Positions 19,580-29,744 of a DNA stretch of 64,000 nucleotides are shown piece by piece. The stretch comes from Sulfurovum sp. (lineage in GTDB: Bacteria > Campylobacterota > Campylobacteria > Campylobacterales > Sulfurovaceae). The stretch lies in NCBI GenBank assembly GCA_027063305.1, contig JAMORY010000033.1, positions 1-64,000 of the forward strand, given 5' to 3'. The number at the start of each line of letters is the position of its first letter. The stretch's first letter is position 1. Made by a program: the position numbers and the translations under genes. The notes beneath the pieces are model-generated. The model made no database searches. It saw only the letters and a list, made by a program, of their open reading frames with translations, and was not told the origin of the DNA.

Positions 19580-22393
19580 TTACGCCTTATATATCTTAAC
19601 AGCACACTTCTTATAGTCTGTCTGTTTACTCATCGGACATGTCGCATCAAGACATACTTTGTTGATGAATACTTTCTCATCGAACCATGGAACGAACACC
19701 AATCCTTGAGGCGGTCTGTTACGTCCTCTGGTCTCGACTCTTGCCTTCACCTTACCACGACGTGATTCAACCCATACGAGCTCACCACGTTTAACACCTT
19801 TTTCTTTAGCATCTTTCGGGTTCATATAGCAGAGTGCTTCAGGAACCGCACGGAAGAGTTCAGGAACTCTCATTGTCATTGTTCCAGAGTGCCAGTGCTC
19901 CAACACACGCCCTGTACAGAGCCATGTATCGTAGTTTGCATCTGGCATTTCCGGTGGATCCATGTACGGTCTTGCAAAGATCTTCGCTTTGTTCTTGAGT
20001 GACGTTTTTTTCTTGTCTTTGACACCTTTGAGGTCTCCGTGAGGAAGTTTTTTCGCCAATGGTCCGTAGAATGCGTGTGTTGATTTACTTCCAGCCGCTT
20101 TTGCCGCTTTTGCCGCATACGGATCGTATTTGACGTTAAATCTCCACTGTGTCTCTTTACCATCGACAACAGGCCACTTCAGTCCTCTTACTTTGTGGTA
20201 GACTTCGAACGGTGCGAGGTCGTGTCCGTGTCCACGTCCGAACCATGCATACTCTTCGAAGAGATACTCATGGATCATGAATCCGTACCCTTTAAAGACT
20301 TTTCCGTCACTTCCTACAACGTTTCTGCTGTCACCCAAACATTCGGAGTTGTCGAAACCTTTTTGAGGGAATTTGTTCAGATCGATCTTATACTTCTTCG
20401 CTCTGTCGTTCGCAAAGAGGATCTCATACATTGTCGTATCATCGTTGTATCCGAGTTTTTTCGCATCTTTTCTGACATCCGGTAGTTTCTTACCGTTTCT
20501 TAGCGTATATGGTCCCCAGAGATCTTTGACTGTAAATCTTTTTGAGAACTCGACCCACTGCCATGTATCACTCATTGCATCACCGACAGGAAGAACTTGC
20601 TGTCTCCAGTGTTGTGTACGACGTTCAGCGTTTCCGTAAGCACCCCACTTCTCATAGATCATCGCAGATGGAAGTACGAGGTCGGAAACTTTAGCAGAGA
20701 TACCTGGGTATCCATCGGAAGTTACGATGAAGTTATCCATCTCACGTGCCGCTTTGATCCAGTGGCTTGCAGATGCGGAGTCTTGGTACGGGTTACATAC
20801 GTTCACCCATGCAAATTTCACTACGCCATCTTCGATGTCTCTGTGGATCTTCATGATGTGCTGGTTACCTACCGGGTTCAATGTTCCCGCAGGGATCTGC
20901 CATTTTTTCTCTGTGATCGCTCTGTGTTTCGGGTTTTTCACCATCATATCGGCTGGAAGTCTGTGTGCGAACGTACCAACCTCTCTAGCGGTACCACAAG
21001 CTGATGGCTGTCCGGTTAGTGAGAATGCACCGTTACCCGGAAGCGCTTGCTTGTTAAGGAGGAAGTGTACATTGTACGAGAGTGTGTTCACCCACGTTCC
21101 TCTGGTGTGCTGGTTCATACCCATGGTCCAGAATGAAACGACCTTTCTATCTTTTTCAATGTAAAGATCAGCCAACGCTTTAAGTTTTTTCTTGAACGAG
21201 TCGATCGATTCGTTCGGATCACCTTTTGCGATCTTCGCTACATAATCGAGTGTGAACGGCTCAAGTGATTTCTTATACTCTTCAAATGAGATCATCCAGT
21301 GTTTCAATGTACCCGGAGTGTTCTTCATTACGTCACCCTCTTTGTAACCGTACGGCTTCAATGCAGGTGCTTCTTTTGCAGAGACTTTCTTGCTCATCTC
21401 TTTTTTGATGATCTCCATCTCTTTTGCAGTATATTTACCATCTTTAAGTGACTTCTCTCCCGCTCTTCTCATACCGTAACCGATATTGACCGGACCGGCT
21501 GTAAAGACGATGTTCTCTTTTACGAAATCCCAATCGATCGCTTCAGGGTGGTTATAGACGATCTCATGTGCGATGTAGTTCCAGATCGCAAGGTCTGTCT
21601 GTGGGGAGAAGATGATATTGATATCACCGATATCACACGTTCTGTGCGTATAGGTCTGGATATTGACGATCTTCACCTTATCAGGGTTGGAGAGCTTTCT
21701 ATCGGAAACACGTGACCAGAGGATCGGGTGCATCTCCGCCATGTTTGAACCCCATGTAACGATGGTATCGGTAATTTCGATATCGTCGTAACATCCTGAA
21801 GGCTCATCCACACCGAACGTTTGGTAGAAACCGACAACTGCCGATGCCATACAGTGACGTGCGTTAGGATCGATCGCGTTGGATCTGAACCCACCTTTCA
21901 TCATTTTCTGTGCAGCATACCCTTCCATAACGGTGTACTGCCCTGATGCGAATACCGCAACACCTTCAGGTCCGCTCTCTTTAAGCGCTCTTTTCGCATG
22001 TTTCTCCATCTCATCAAAGGCACGTTTCCAAGAAACCGGTCTAAATTTACCGTGTTTATCGAACTCACCTTTGTCATTCATACGAAGAAGCGGGGTTTTC
22101 AATCTATCCGCACCATACATGATCTTCGCGTTGAAGTATCCCTTAATACAGTTCAACCCTCTGTTCACCGGAGCAGCCGGATCCCCTTTTACCGCTACGA
22201 TCTTCCCGTTCTTGGTCGCAAGCATGATCCCACACCCAGTACCACAGAAACGGCACGCCGCTTTATCCCATCTCCAATCTTTCTGCGCATCCGATGCAGC
22301 AGCTTCAAGGTTGGACGGAACAGCAATTCCTACAGCACTGGCAGCTGACGCAGCAGCAGCGCTTTTGAGAAATTCTCGTCTATTCAAAGCCAT
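19580..22393 (-). CDS. napA: Periplasmic nitrate reductase catalytic subunit
   Basis: [17 protein letters not shown] Tat signal; [25 protein letters not shown] molybdopterin/4Fe-4S motif. Confidence 0.97.
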   Translation of the reverse strand: MALNRREFLKSAAAASAASAVGIAVPSNLEAAASDAQKDWRWDKAACRFCGTGCGIMLATKNGKIVAVKGDPAAPVNRGLNCIKGYFNAKIMYGADRLKTPLLRMNDKGEFDKHGKFRPVSWKRAFDEMEKHAKRALKESGPEGVAVFASGQYTVMEGYAAQKMMKGGFRSNAIDPNARHCMASAVVGFYQTFGVDEPSGCYDDIEITDTIVTWGSNMAEMHPILWSRVSDRKLSNPDKVKIVNIQTYTHRTCDIGDINIIFSPQTDLAIWNYIAHEIVYNHPEAIDWDFVKENIVFTAGPVNIGYGMRRAGEKSLKDGKYTAKEMEIIKKEMSKKVSAKEAPALKPYGYKEGDVMKNTPGTLKHWMISFEEYKKSLEPFTLDYVAKIAKGDPNESIDSFKKKLKALADLYIEKDRKVVSFWTMGMNQHTRGTWVNTLSYNVHFLLNKQALPGNGAFSLTGQPSACGTAREVGTFAHRLPADMMVKNPKHRAITEKKWQIPAGTLNPVGNQHIMKIHRDIEDGVVKFAWVNVCNPYQDSASASHWIKAAREMDNFIVTSDGYPGISAKVSDLVLPSAMIYEKWGAYGNAERRTQHWRQQVLPVGDAMSDTWQWVEFSKRFTVKDLWGPYTLRNGKKLPDVRKDAKKLGYNDDTTMYEILFANDRAKKYKIDLNKFPQKGFDNSECLGDSRNVVGSDGKVFKGYGFMIHEYLFEEYAWFGRGHGHDLAPFEVYHKVRGLKWPVVDGKETQWRFNVKYDPYAAKAAKAAGSKSTHAFYGPLAKKLPHGDLKGVKDKKKTSLKNKAKIFARPYMDPPEMPDANYDTWLCTGRVLEHWHSGTMTMRVPELFRAVPEALCYMNPKDAKEKGVKRGELVWVESRRGKVKARVETRGRNRPPQGLVFVPWFDEKVFINKVCLDATCPMSKQTDYKKCAVKIYKA

Positions 22394-22484
22394 ATTACTT
22401 CCTCCGTAAATTTTATTTCCGTTATAGAGCACGATAAAACTATAACAACGAGTATAGTTTAGCATAAGATGAGAGAAATGGAAG

Positions 22485-22498
22485 ATGATTTATATCAA
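22485..22498. promoter_or_regulatory. Fnr-type box upstream of napA (one mismatch)
   Basis: ATGAT-TTAT-ATCAA versus TTGAT-N4-ATCAA. Confidence 0.55.
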
Positions 22499-22639
22499 GA
22501 TTTCTGATTTGTTCAATAAATATGATAAATCGAAACAGGAAAAAATCGGAGTCTTTTTGTATTAGATAAGTAGGAAAAATATGTTTCGCGAACTTTTGCA
22601 GAAAAGTTGATGAAATCAGGAGTAAAAAACTCCTGATTA

Positions 22640-22948
22640 CTAGAGACCTCCAAGGGTCTTTTTGACATTCTCATCCGCCATGGAGATGTTCCATGCCGGC
22701 TCCCAGACCACTTCGACCTCGACTTCACCGACACCTTCGATACGTTCGACCGCTTCTTTAACCCACTGGGTAATCATCTGATGTAACGGACACCCTTGTG
22801 TAGAGAGGGTCATCACTACATGCACATTACAGTCATCATCGATGATCGCATCATAGATCAGTCCCATCTCGACAAGGTTGAAGCCCACTTCCGGATCGAT
22901 GACGGTCGAAATAGCATCAAATACCGCTTCTTTTGTGATATCGCACAT
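22640..22948 (-). CDS. Iron-sulfur cluster assembly factor, MIP18/DUF59 family
   Basis: VFDAISTVIDPEVGFNLVEMGLIYDAIID...TLSTQGCPLHQMI. Confidence 0.88.
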   Translation of the reverse strand: MCDITKEAVFDAISTVIDPEVGFNLVEMGLIYDAIIDDDCNVHVVMTLSTQGCPLHQMITQWVKEAVERIEGVGEVEVEVVWEPAWNISMADENVKKTLGGL

Positions 22949-23023
22949 TTATATATCCTTTATCATTCATTTTTTGTAGGTCGGGTAGATGCGATGCTTA
23001 CGGTCGCTCCTACCTTATTGAAT

Positions 23024-24259
23024 TTATTTACCGTACGAGAGCATCTTGTTCATGCTCGAATAGAGGAATCCTGCACCCGCAAGTAGAAAGCTCGCACCGG
23101 CTTTGAAGAGAATATCACTCTCTCCCATCAGACCGAAACCTCCCAGTACGACACCTGTCGCTGTGAACCAGAACATCATTGATGCCGCCTCCTTAGGGTA
23201 CATCTCATGCAACATCGGCACCTTCTCTTTTCCGACAAGCGGTGCGAAACGCTCGAACCATACAAGGAACGGAACGATCTTGTAAAGGTGTCCGGTGATC
23301 ATGGAAGAGATGAACCCCACGATCAAGAACCAGACCGCAGCATGAATGAAGGACTCTTTTCCTGTCAAGAACCCGACACATCCCAGTACAATCGCAGCTG
23401 CAAGCGTACCAAAGGCGAACACCATCGATTTTGCCCAGATATCCCACTCTTTACGTACAGTGAGCTTTGCAATGATATATATCTGTATCATATAGAGGAT
23501 CACCCCGATCAATGTGGTAAGGTATCCCAGCCACATCATCGCGCCAATACCAAAAAGTGCACCAAAAAATACGATCGCTACACCGCTGATGACCCACTTG
23601 AACGCACGGTTGATATAGTCCTCTTCAAACCCGTGTGCCAAGGAGAACATCGGAATGAGTATGAGCGAGAAACCGATAATGGTCAATATGACATATCCGC
23701 CAAGCACGGCATAGACATGTGCTTTGAGCATCATCTCGACATCTACGCTCAACTCTCCTGCAAGCCCCAAGGCGATGGCGAACCCTGTCAGGATCCCAAG
23801 AAGAAGATAACCGTTACTCCATGCTACGGTCTTGACCGTCAGGGTACGCAAGGTACTCTTCTTCAGTGTCGCCAGACTCTCCGCCGCAAAGACGATCATC
23901 CCTACGAGTACCAGCAGTCCGCCGTAAGGCAGAAGTGAAGGCATCATCCAAAACCCATAGACCATTGCCGATACGCCGACCCCAAGAAGGGGTAGTATAA
24001 TATAGTAGACATCCACCACAGCATGCCCTACCTCCAGCACCACAGGGATCAGCTGTGCCATTGCACCGAAGATCACCATCATCACAAACCCGAGCAAGAA
24101 CAGATGTACCCAGCCGGCAATATCCATCTGGGCATAACTGAACTCAGGCGAGAAGAAAAGCAGTGCGATCATAGAGAACAGGTAGAAGATCACTCCGTAT
24201 TTAAAGAACGGTGCGATCAGCTTCAGTGGTGGTGCAAAATCACTCGATACTGCTTTCAT
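23024..24259 (-). CDS. Polytopic membrane protein, NnrS / heme-copper-oxidase-subunit-I-like
   Basis: About 12 TM segments with conserved-looking His (GWVHLFLLGFVMMVIFGAMAQLIP; LKAHVYAVLGGYV; GHLYKIVPFLVW). Confidence 0.55.
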   Translation of the reverse strand: MKAVSSDFAPPLKLIAPFFKYGVIFYLFSMIALLFFSPEFSYAQMDIAGWVHLFLLGFVMMVIFGAMAQLIPVVLEVGHAVVDVYYIILPLLGVGVSAMVYGFWMMPSLLPYGGLLVLVGMIVFAAESLATLKKSTLRTLTVKTVAWSNGYLLLGILTGFAIALGLAGELSVDVEMMLKAHVYAVLGGYVILTIIGFSLILIPMFSLAHGFEEDYINRAFKWVISGVAIVFFGALFGIGAMMWLGYLTTLIGVILYMIQIYIIAKLTVRKEWDIWAKSMVFAFGTLAAAIVLGCVGFLTGKESFIHAAVWFLIVGFISSMITGHLYKIVPFLVWFERFAPLVGKEKVPMLHEMYPKEAASMMFWFTATGVVLGGFGLMGESDILFKAGASFLLAGAGFLYSSMNKMLSYGK

Positions 24260-24265
24260 CGTATG

Positions 24266-24607
24266 TTACCCTGCACAAGAAGTTTGTGTCAGGTCCGCCT
24301 TTTCACTCTCTCCCTCTTTGTATGAGAAGATCAACTTCACACGTCCATCTTCCATATCTTCTGCATCGATATTATAGTTCTCACCGATCTTCTCAAGAAG
24401 CCCCATCGGTTTTTTATGGTTGATCATAACGACCTTTTTGTTCGGGCTGTCGATCATCTTAAGTCCTGCCATGGCATTGACCATTGGTTCCGGTGGTCCA
24501 CACTTAGAGGTATCGAACTCAAAATATTGTGTCTCTCCGATTGTGTATGTAAAGAAAGGAACGGTCGCTCCCGGTACTTCGATTGGTTGACGATTTAATT
24601 CAGACAT
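24266..24607 (-). CDS. DUF2249-like small protein
   Basis: FDTSKCGPPEPMVNAMAGLKMIDSPNKKVVMINHKKPMGLLEKI. Confidence 0.6.
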   Translation of the reverse strand: MSELNRQPIEVPGATVPFFTYTIGETQYFEFDTSKCGPPEPMVNAMAGLKMIDSPNKKVVMINHKKPMGLLEKIGENYNIDAEDMEDGRVKLIFSYKEGESEKADLTQTSCAG

Positions 24608-24661
24608 ATTAACTCCTATTTATAATTTTTTACATTGTATGGCATTCTACATCCATTAGAC

Positions 24662-24675
24662 TTGATTTACATCAA
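24662..24675. promoter_or_regulatory. Perfect Fnr-type box
   Basis: TTGAT-TTAC-ATCAA, about 55 bp upstream of the 24607 start. Confidence 0.7.
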
Positions 24676-24699
24676 GATTTTGTCAAATCATTACATAAA

Positions 24700-25266
24700 T
24701 CATTTGAAATGCTCTTGGAAATAGGATAAGACCATCTTCTCGAACTTCGCCATACGTGACCTTCCTTTGGGCAGGTGCTTGCGTAAGTGTCGCATCTCTG
24801 AGAGGAATGACCCTACCCCTTCGGGAATACGCGCCTCGAAATAGTGTCGTAACTGTTTGGTAAATGCGGGAGAAGCCCCTTGTGTGGAGAAAGCGATCAT
24901 CAACTCCCCACGCTGCAGAACCGAAGGGAAGATAAAGTCACAATAGTCGGTATTGTCCACCGCATTGACAAGAATACGATAAGGGCGGGACTCTTCGAAT
25001 ATCGCTTGTTGCAGCGATACCGTATCAGTCGCGACGATCACGATGGCAAACCCAAGGATATCACCTTTTTCATAGGCGCGGCGATAGAGCTTTAACCCGT
25101 GTGCCTCTACAAGCCGTTCGGTCTCATCCCCCACCTCTTTGGCGATCAGCGTAATATCGTTCGTAAACTGCAATAGCGCCGATAGTTTCTGTGCGGCGAT
25201 CGTACCGCCACCTACGATCAGTACCTTCTGCTCTTGCATCTGTAAGAAGATGGGAAAATAGGACAT
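24700..25266 (-). CDS. Precorrin-2 dehydrogenase / sirohydrochlorin ferrochelatase (CysG N-terminal/Met8-like)
   Basis: MSYFPIFLQMQEQKVLIVGGGTIAAQKLSALLQF...VNAVDNTDYCDFIFPS. Confidence 0.9.
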   Translation of the reverse strand: MSYFPIFLQMQEQKVLIVGGGTIAAQKLSALLQFTNDITLIAKEVGDETERLVEAHGLKLYRRAYEKGDILGFAIVIVATDTVSLQQAIFEESRPYRILVNAVDNTDYCDFIFPSVLQRGELMIAFSTQGASPAFTKQLRHYFEARIPEGVGSFLSEMRHLRKHLPKGRSRMAKFEKMVLSYFQEHFK

Positions 25267-25319
25267 CGATTCCTCCTTGTGTCACCCTTATACTCTACCC
25301 GAAGTCTAGCACAATTGCT

Positions 25320-25333
25320 TTGATGAATATCAA
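25320..25333. promoter_or_regulatory. Perfect Fnr-type box in divergent promoter region
   Basis: TTGAT-GAAT-ATCAA between 25266(-) and 25392(+). Confidence 0.7.
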
Positions 25334-25391
25334 TAGAACTTGATATGAAATTGACTATAATCACCCCAACAATAAAAGAAGCGAGAAAACC

Positions 25392-26396
25392 ATGCAAGAT
25401 GAACTACTTTATGAAATGCAAAATGCCTTCCCCATAAGCGAGCGTCCTTTTAAAGAGATGGCACAGCGTCTTGAAACTACCGAAGAGGAGGTGCTCAAGA
25501 CCGTACAGAGACTCAAAGATGAGAAGATCATCCGCCAGACTTCTGCGATCTTTGATACCAAACGGCTTGGCTATCGCTCCTCTTTGGTCGCATTCAAAGT
25601 AGATGAAGCCAACATCGATAAGGCTGCTGAGATCATCAATGCCCATCCGGGGGTCAGCCATAACTACTTAAGGAACCACGACTACAACATCTGGTTCACT
25701 ATGGCGGTTGAGCCCGACAGCCGTTTCGGATTGGAAAAGACCATTGAGATACTCAAAGAGCAGACCGGTGCAGAGGATGCTATTATCCTTCCTACCCTTA
25801 AGATGTTCAAGATCAAAGTACAGATGGATACGACCGGTAAACGTGCCAAGAAAGAGAAGGTTAAAAAAGCCGCCCATAAAGAGATAGAACTGACCCCTGA
25901 GCATATTGCGGTCATCAAAGCACTACAAAAAGATATTGCCGTGGTTGCCGAACCGTTCAAACAGATCACCCAAGCGCTTGATATAAGCTATGAGCGACTC
26001 TTTGAGATCGCCCATGAACTTAAAAGTGCCGGTGTAATGAGACGCTTCGCCACTATTCTTAACCACCGACGTGCAGGCTTTGGTGCCAATGCGATGTCTG
26101 TCTGGGCGGTACCGGAGGAGAAAGGCGAAGAGATAGGTAGACAGCTTGCCGAATTCTCAGCCGTCTCTCACTGCTATCTGCGCCCAAGCTATCCTAACTG
26201 GTCGTATAACCTCTTTGCCATGGTACATGCCAAAACCCAAGAGGAGTGCGATGCCCTCATTGAGGAGATGGCACAAGAGACCGGGTTGAAAGAGTATGGC
26301 AAACTCTACTCAACCAAAGAGTTCAAAAAACAGCGTCTTGTCTATTTTGATGATGCGTTCAAGGAGTGGGAAGAGAAGGTAGCAAGTAAGAGATAA
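25392..26396 (+). CDS. Siroheme decarboxylase, two AhbA/AhbB (NirD/L/G/H)-type halves fused
   Basis: Two tandem Lrp-like halves: FKEMAQRLETTEEEVLKTVQRLKDEKIIRQTSAIFDTKRLGY and FKQITQALDISYERLFEIAHELKSAGVMRRFATILNHRRAGF. Confidence 0.88.
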   Translation: MQDELLYEMQNAFPISERPFKEMAQRLETTEEEVLKTVQRLKDEKIIRQTSAIFDTKRLGYRSSLVAFKVDEANIDKAAEIINAHPGVSHNYLRNHDYNIWFTMAVEPDSRFGLEKTIEILKEQTGAEDAIILPTLKMFKIKVQMDTTGKRAKKEKVKKAAHKEIELTPEHIAVIKALQKDIAVVAEPFKQITQALDISYERLFEIAHELKSAGVMRRFATILNHRRAGFGANAMSVWAVPEEKGEEIGRQLAEFSAVSHCYLRPSYPNWSYNLFAMVHAKTQEECDALIEEMAQETGLKEYGKLYSTKEFKKQRLVYFDDAFKEWEEKVASKR

Positions 26397-26430
26397 ATTT
26401 TGCATACCAAAACTTATCTACACCTTCAGA

Positions 26431-27132
26431 TCACTCTTCGTATCCGATCTTCGCTTTGAAGCTTGCCAGGCAGTTGGTACAGTTCTTGATGGTATTGTTC
26501 TCGATGATGGCAAAAAGCGCTTCTTCATTGAGGATGATCAGTTTATGATTCTCTATTTTAACGATCCCCTCTTTTTTCATTTTGGTCAAGATACGGGAGA
26601 AGGTCTCCGGGGTCAGATTCAAAATAGAAGCGATCTCATTATTCTTGAGACGGTTGAAAATAGTCACTTTCTTGAGCATCAGGTCCGCTACTTTCGCTTC
26701 GGACGAGAGGATTGTCTCTTTATGTACGAGTGCAGAAAGCAGACTGACCTTACCCGTTAGTGACTTCAGCAGTTCAAGTGAGAACTCAGGCTGGTTGAGC
26801 AGTTCGTAGAGTTTGTCGAAGTGTAGCAGTCCGATACATCCGTCCGTCACGAACTCACATGTTGCGGGGAATGCTTCTTTTTCAAAAATGGCGTACTCGG
26901 CTATGAGCCCCGGTGCGGAAAAACGGTTGATCTGGATCTGTGTCCCTTTGGGAGAGGTTTTGTAGAGTTTGACACTCCCCTCCATCAAAATATGCAGATA
27001 TTCGCTCGTATCCCCTTCATAAAAGACAATACTTTCTTTTGTATAGCGCTTTAGTCGAATGTGCTCTTGAAGTTCTGTTAAGTAGTTCTGCCCTAGTGCG
27101 GAGAAGATAGGGATCTCTTCAAGTCTATACAT
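26431..27132 (-). CDS. Crp/Fnr family transcriptional regulator
   Basis: cNMP-binding-like domain and HTH NNEIASILNLTPETFSRILTKMKKEGIVKI. Confidence 0.92.
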   Translation of the reverse strand: MYRLEEIPIFSALGQNYLTELQEHIRLKRYTKESIVFYEGDTSEYLHILMEGSVKLYKTSPKGTQIQINRFSAPGLIAEYAIFEKEAFPATCEFVTDGCIGLLHFDKLYELLNQPEFSLELLKSLTGKVSLLSALVHKETILSSEAKVADLMLKKVTIFNRLKNNEIASILNLTPETFSRILTKMKKEGIVKIENHKLIILNEEALFAIIENNTIKNCTNCLASFKAKIGYEE

Positions 27133-27223
27133 CGTATCTACCTTTTGCCTTAAAAATGTAGATAACTATACACTAAAAAAGATAAATTCTCTCCTAGTTA
27201 AGAAGATATTTGGGTGATATTCC

Positions 27224-27958
27224 CTATTTCTCGAACCAAGAGAGCTTCTCGCGCAGTTTTACCACCTCTCCAACTACGATCAGTGCCGGTGTCGGCAGAT
27301 CTTTTGCCTTCTCATAGATATCTTCAAGTGTTCCCACGACCGTTTTCTCTTCGGGTGTCGTACCACGGCTGATCACGGCGATAGGGTGATCTTTGGGTTT
27401 TCCTATCTCAATAAGCTTCTTGGTGATCTTATCGAGTCTGTGCAACCCCATCAAAAAGACGATCGTATCGTCTGTCTTGTAGTTCTCCCATGGAATTTGA
27501 GAGTGGTCTTTATTCTTCGATTCATGCCCTGTTACCACACGGAACGAAACTGTAATACCTCTATGTGTAACCGGTATTCCGGCATACTCAGGTACGGCAA
27601 TAGCAGAGGTGATACCCGGAATGAACTCAAACTCGATCCCGCGTTCACGAAGGTAGATCCCCTCCTCGCCTCCACGTCCAAACACCAAGGGGTCTCCCCC
27701 TTTAAGGCGTACCACATGGTTGTGTTTGAGTGCTGCTTGGTAGATCACTTCATTGATCTCTTCTTGCGGTAGGGTATGGTGTGAATCCTCTTTCCCTACA
27801 TAGATACACTCGCACCCCTCTTTTGCCTGTAATAGAATATCGGGGTTTGCCAAACGGTCATAGATGATCACATCCGCCATCTGTACCACTCTTAACGCTT
27901 TGACCGTCAGAAGATCGATATCTCCGGGCCCCGCCCCTGTTAAATAGACTTTACCCAT
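27224..27958 (-). CDS. cobA: Uroporphyrinogen-III C-methyltransferase
   Basis: MGKVYLTGAGPGDIDLLTVKALRVVQMADVIIYDRL...GGDPLVFGRGGEE. Confidence 0.94.
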   Translation of the reverse strand: MGKVYLTGAGPGDIDLLTVKALRVVQMADVIIYDRLANPDILLQAKEGCECIYVGKEDSHHTLPQEEINEVIYQAALKHNHVVRLKGGDPLVFGRGGEEGIYLRERGIEFEFIPGITSAIAVPEYAGIPVTHRGITVSFRVVTGHESKNKDHSQIPWENYKTDDTIVFLMGLHRLDKITKKLIEIGKPKDHPIAVISRGTTPEEKTVVGTLEDIYEKAKDLPTPALIVVGEVVKLREKLSWFEK

Positions 27959-28002
27959 GATCTCTCTCCTTTTGTTTTTCACTCTTCACTATTCACTCCT
28001 CA

Positions 28003-29130
28003 CTATTCACATGTTACTTGACTCTCCGTCAAGTAACACGATGGATCTTCCGCCCACATATCCCCATGTATCGCATAGGCACGGCTTCTCGATCCACCGT
28101 TACAGATGTTCAAGTATTGGCAATTAGCACACTTTCCACCCAACTCTCTGGGGTGTACGCGCAGTTTTTGCAACAACGCCGTAGGCTTGTTCGTCCAGAT
28201 ATCGGAGAAGTCCTCTGTGAGGATATTACCGATCTTGACAGGGAAGAACGGATCGGGCTTGACGAATCCTTCACTGTCGATATTGAGCAGTTTGCGTCCT
28301 GCACTGTTACCTCCCCATGCGATGAGTCTGCGTTTCATCTCTTCTGCATGCTCAGGGTACTTTTGGATGAACCTGTCATAGAACAAAATAGCATCCATCT
28401 CCATATTACCCGTAACGATCTCGATATCGCGACCGCTCTCATGGTACTCGAAAGCTTTGTTCAAAATGTAGTTGACCGCTTCGATACGCTGTTCTTTGCT
28501 CAAGTCCATCTTGAGGTTATCCAACCCTCTTCCGCTATAAACAAGGTGGGAGATGTAGATCTTGGGGATATCATGTTTTTCCGCCAGTTCAAAGATAAAC
28601 TGTAGATCATCGTAGGTATCTTTGGTGATGGTGAAGCGTATCCCCACTTTGGTCTTGCCGAACGAATTGAGTAGGTCGACCGCCTTCATCGACTCGACGA
28701 ACGACCCTTTAAGCCCGCGGAACTCATCATGTACTTCGGGACTTCCGTCGATACTGATACCGATATAGTCAAAGGTATCGAGGATCTTCTCGGCATTGCT
28801 TTGTTTGACGTAGAGCCCGTTGGTAGAGAGGTAGGTGACGATACCCAGCTCTTTGCAACGTGCGGCGATATCGAAGAGGTCTTTACGCGTAAGCGGTTCA
28901 CCTCCCGAGAAGATAAGGAACTTCACACCGTTGGCTTTGAGCTTTGGAAGCGTCTGCATAATATGCTCGGTCGTCAACGTATCGACTGCATCGAGGTCGG
29001 CCTTGGAGTAGCAGTGCAGACAGCTCAGGTTACAGCGGTTGGTAAAGTTCCAGATGGCAATGGAGCCATTGAGCACACGTGCCGGTTTTCCCTCTGTGAC
29101 CGACTTTAAGAGGTTGGAGAGTCTGAACAT
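28003..29130 (-). CDS. nirJ: Heme d1 biosynthesis radical SAM protein NirJ
   Basis: WNFTNRCNLSCLHCYSKA radical SAM motif, C-terminal SPASM-like Cys; heme d1 gene context. Confidence 0.9.
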   Translation of the reverse strand: MFRLSNLLKSVTEGKPARVLNGSIAIWNFTNRCNLSCLHCYSKADLDAVDTLTTEHIMQTLPKLKANGVKFLIFSGGEPLTRKDLFDIAARCKELGIVTYLSTNGLYVKQSNAEKILDTFDYIGISIDGSPEVHDEFRGLKGSFVESMKAVDLLNSFGKTKVGIRFTITKDTYDDLQFIFELAEKHDIPKIYISHLVYSGRGLDNLKMDLSKEQRIEAVNYILNKAFEYHESGRDIEIVTGNMEMDAILFYDRFIQKYPEHAEEMKRRLIAWGGNSAGRKLLNIDSEGFVKPDPFFPVKIGNILTEDFSDIWTNKPTALLQKLRVHPRELGGKCANCQYLNICNGGSRSRAYAIHGDMWAEDPSCYLTESQVTCE

Positions 29131-29480
29131 TACTGCTTCTCCTCCTTTTGTTCCTGTTCTTGCACAGGCTTATAGGACATAATATATGCAGTGATCGCAT
29201 CAAGCTCTTGAGGCTTGAGTTGAAAAGAGGGCATTGCGTTCCGTTTATAGCCCAGCACTTTCGAGACATTGAACGGGTCTGTGATCATCGCCCGTATCTC
29301 ATCAGGAGTACGTTTTGCAGCGATCTGAGAGAAGGGAGGTCCGAAGGCTACCGCCGTCTGGTGATGACACCCCCAACAGTAGGTCTCAAAGACCTTTTTA
29401 CCGCTCTGCGCCTGAGCACTGACACACGCCAGTCCGATACCGATAATCGTCAAGATGGTTTTATGTCTAATTCGTATCAT
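29130..29480 (-). CDS. Monoheme c-type cytochrome (NirC-like)
   Basis: Signal peptide, CWGCH, distal NAMPSF Met; upstream of nirJ. Confidence 0.82.
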   Translation of the reverse strand: MIRIRHKTILTIIGIGLACVSAQAQSGKKVFETYCWGCHHQTAVAFGPPFSQIAAKRTPDEIRAMITDPFNVSKVLGYKRNAMPSFQLKPQELDAITAYIMSYKPVQEQEQKEEKQ

Positions 29481-29546
29481 AAGAAAGATAATAGCAATAT
29501 TTCAGCTAAAGAGAGTTGATATAGAACAAAAAAAGTAAAAGAAATC

Positions 29547-29744
29547 TTAAAAAATGCGGATCGGGCGGGGGTATGCCCGAACACAGGAGGGGGTCAGGAG
29601 TCCGACTCCTCCTTTGGAATTTAAAATACAGCTACCCAGAAACGCGGCGATCACGATCAGAAGTAGCGCATCGCTGTCTTTGATAATGAACAGTGCTGCC
29701 AACGCAACGGCGATCAATGCACCAACGATAGATATGAATTTCAT
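29547..29744 (-). CDS. Small membrane protein
   Basis: MKFISIVGALIAVALAALFIIKDSDALLLIVIAAFLGSCI; start overlaps preceding stop. Confidence 0.4.
   Translation of the reverse strand: MKFISIVGALIAVALAALFIIKDSDALLLIVIAAFLGSCILNSKGGVGLLTPSCVRAYPRPIRIF

Noticed and set aside
29561-29612. GC-rich palindromes (CGGGC..GCCCG; AGGAGTC-C-GACTCCT) near 29.6 kb
   Set aside because: Could be a terminator for the nearby small ORF, but they lie inside its predicted 3' coding end; direction and role unclear
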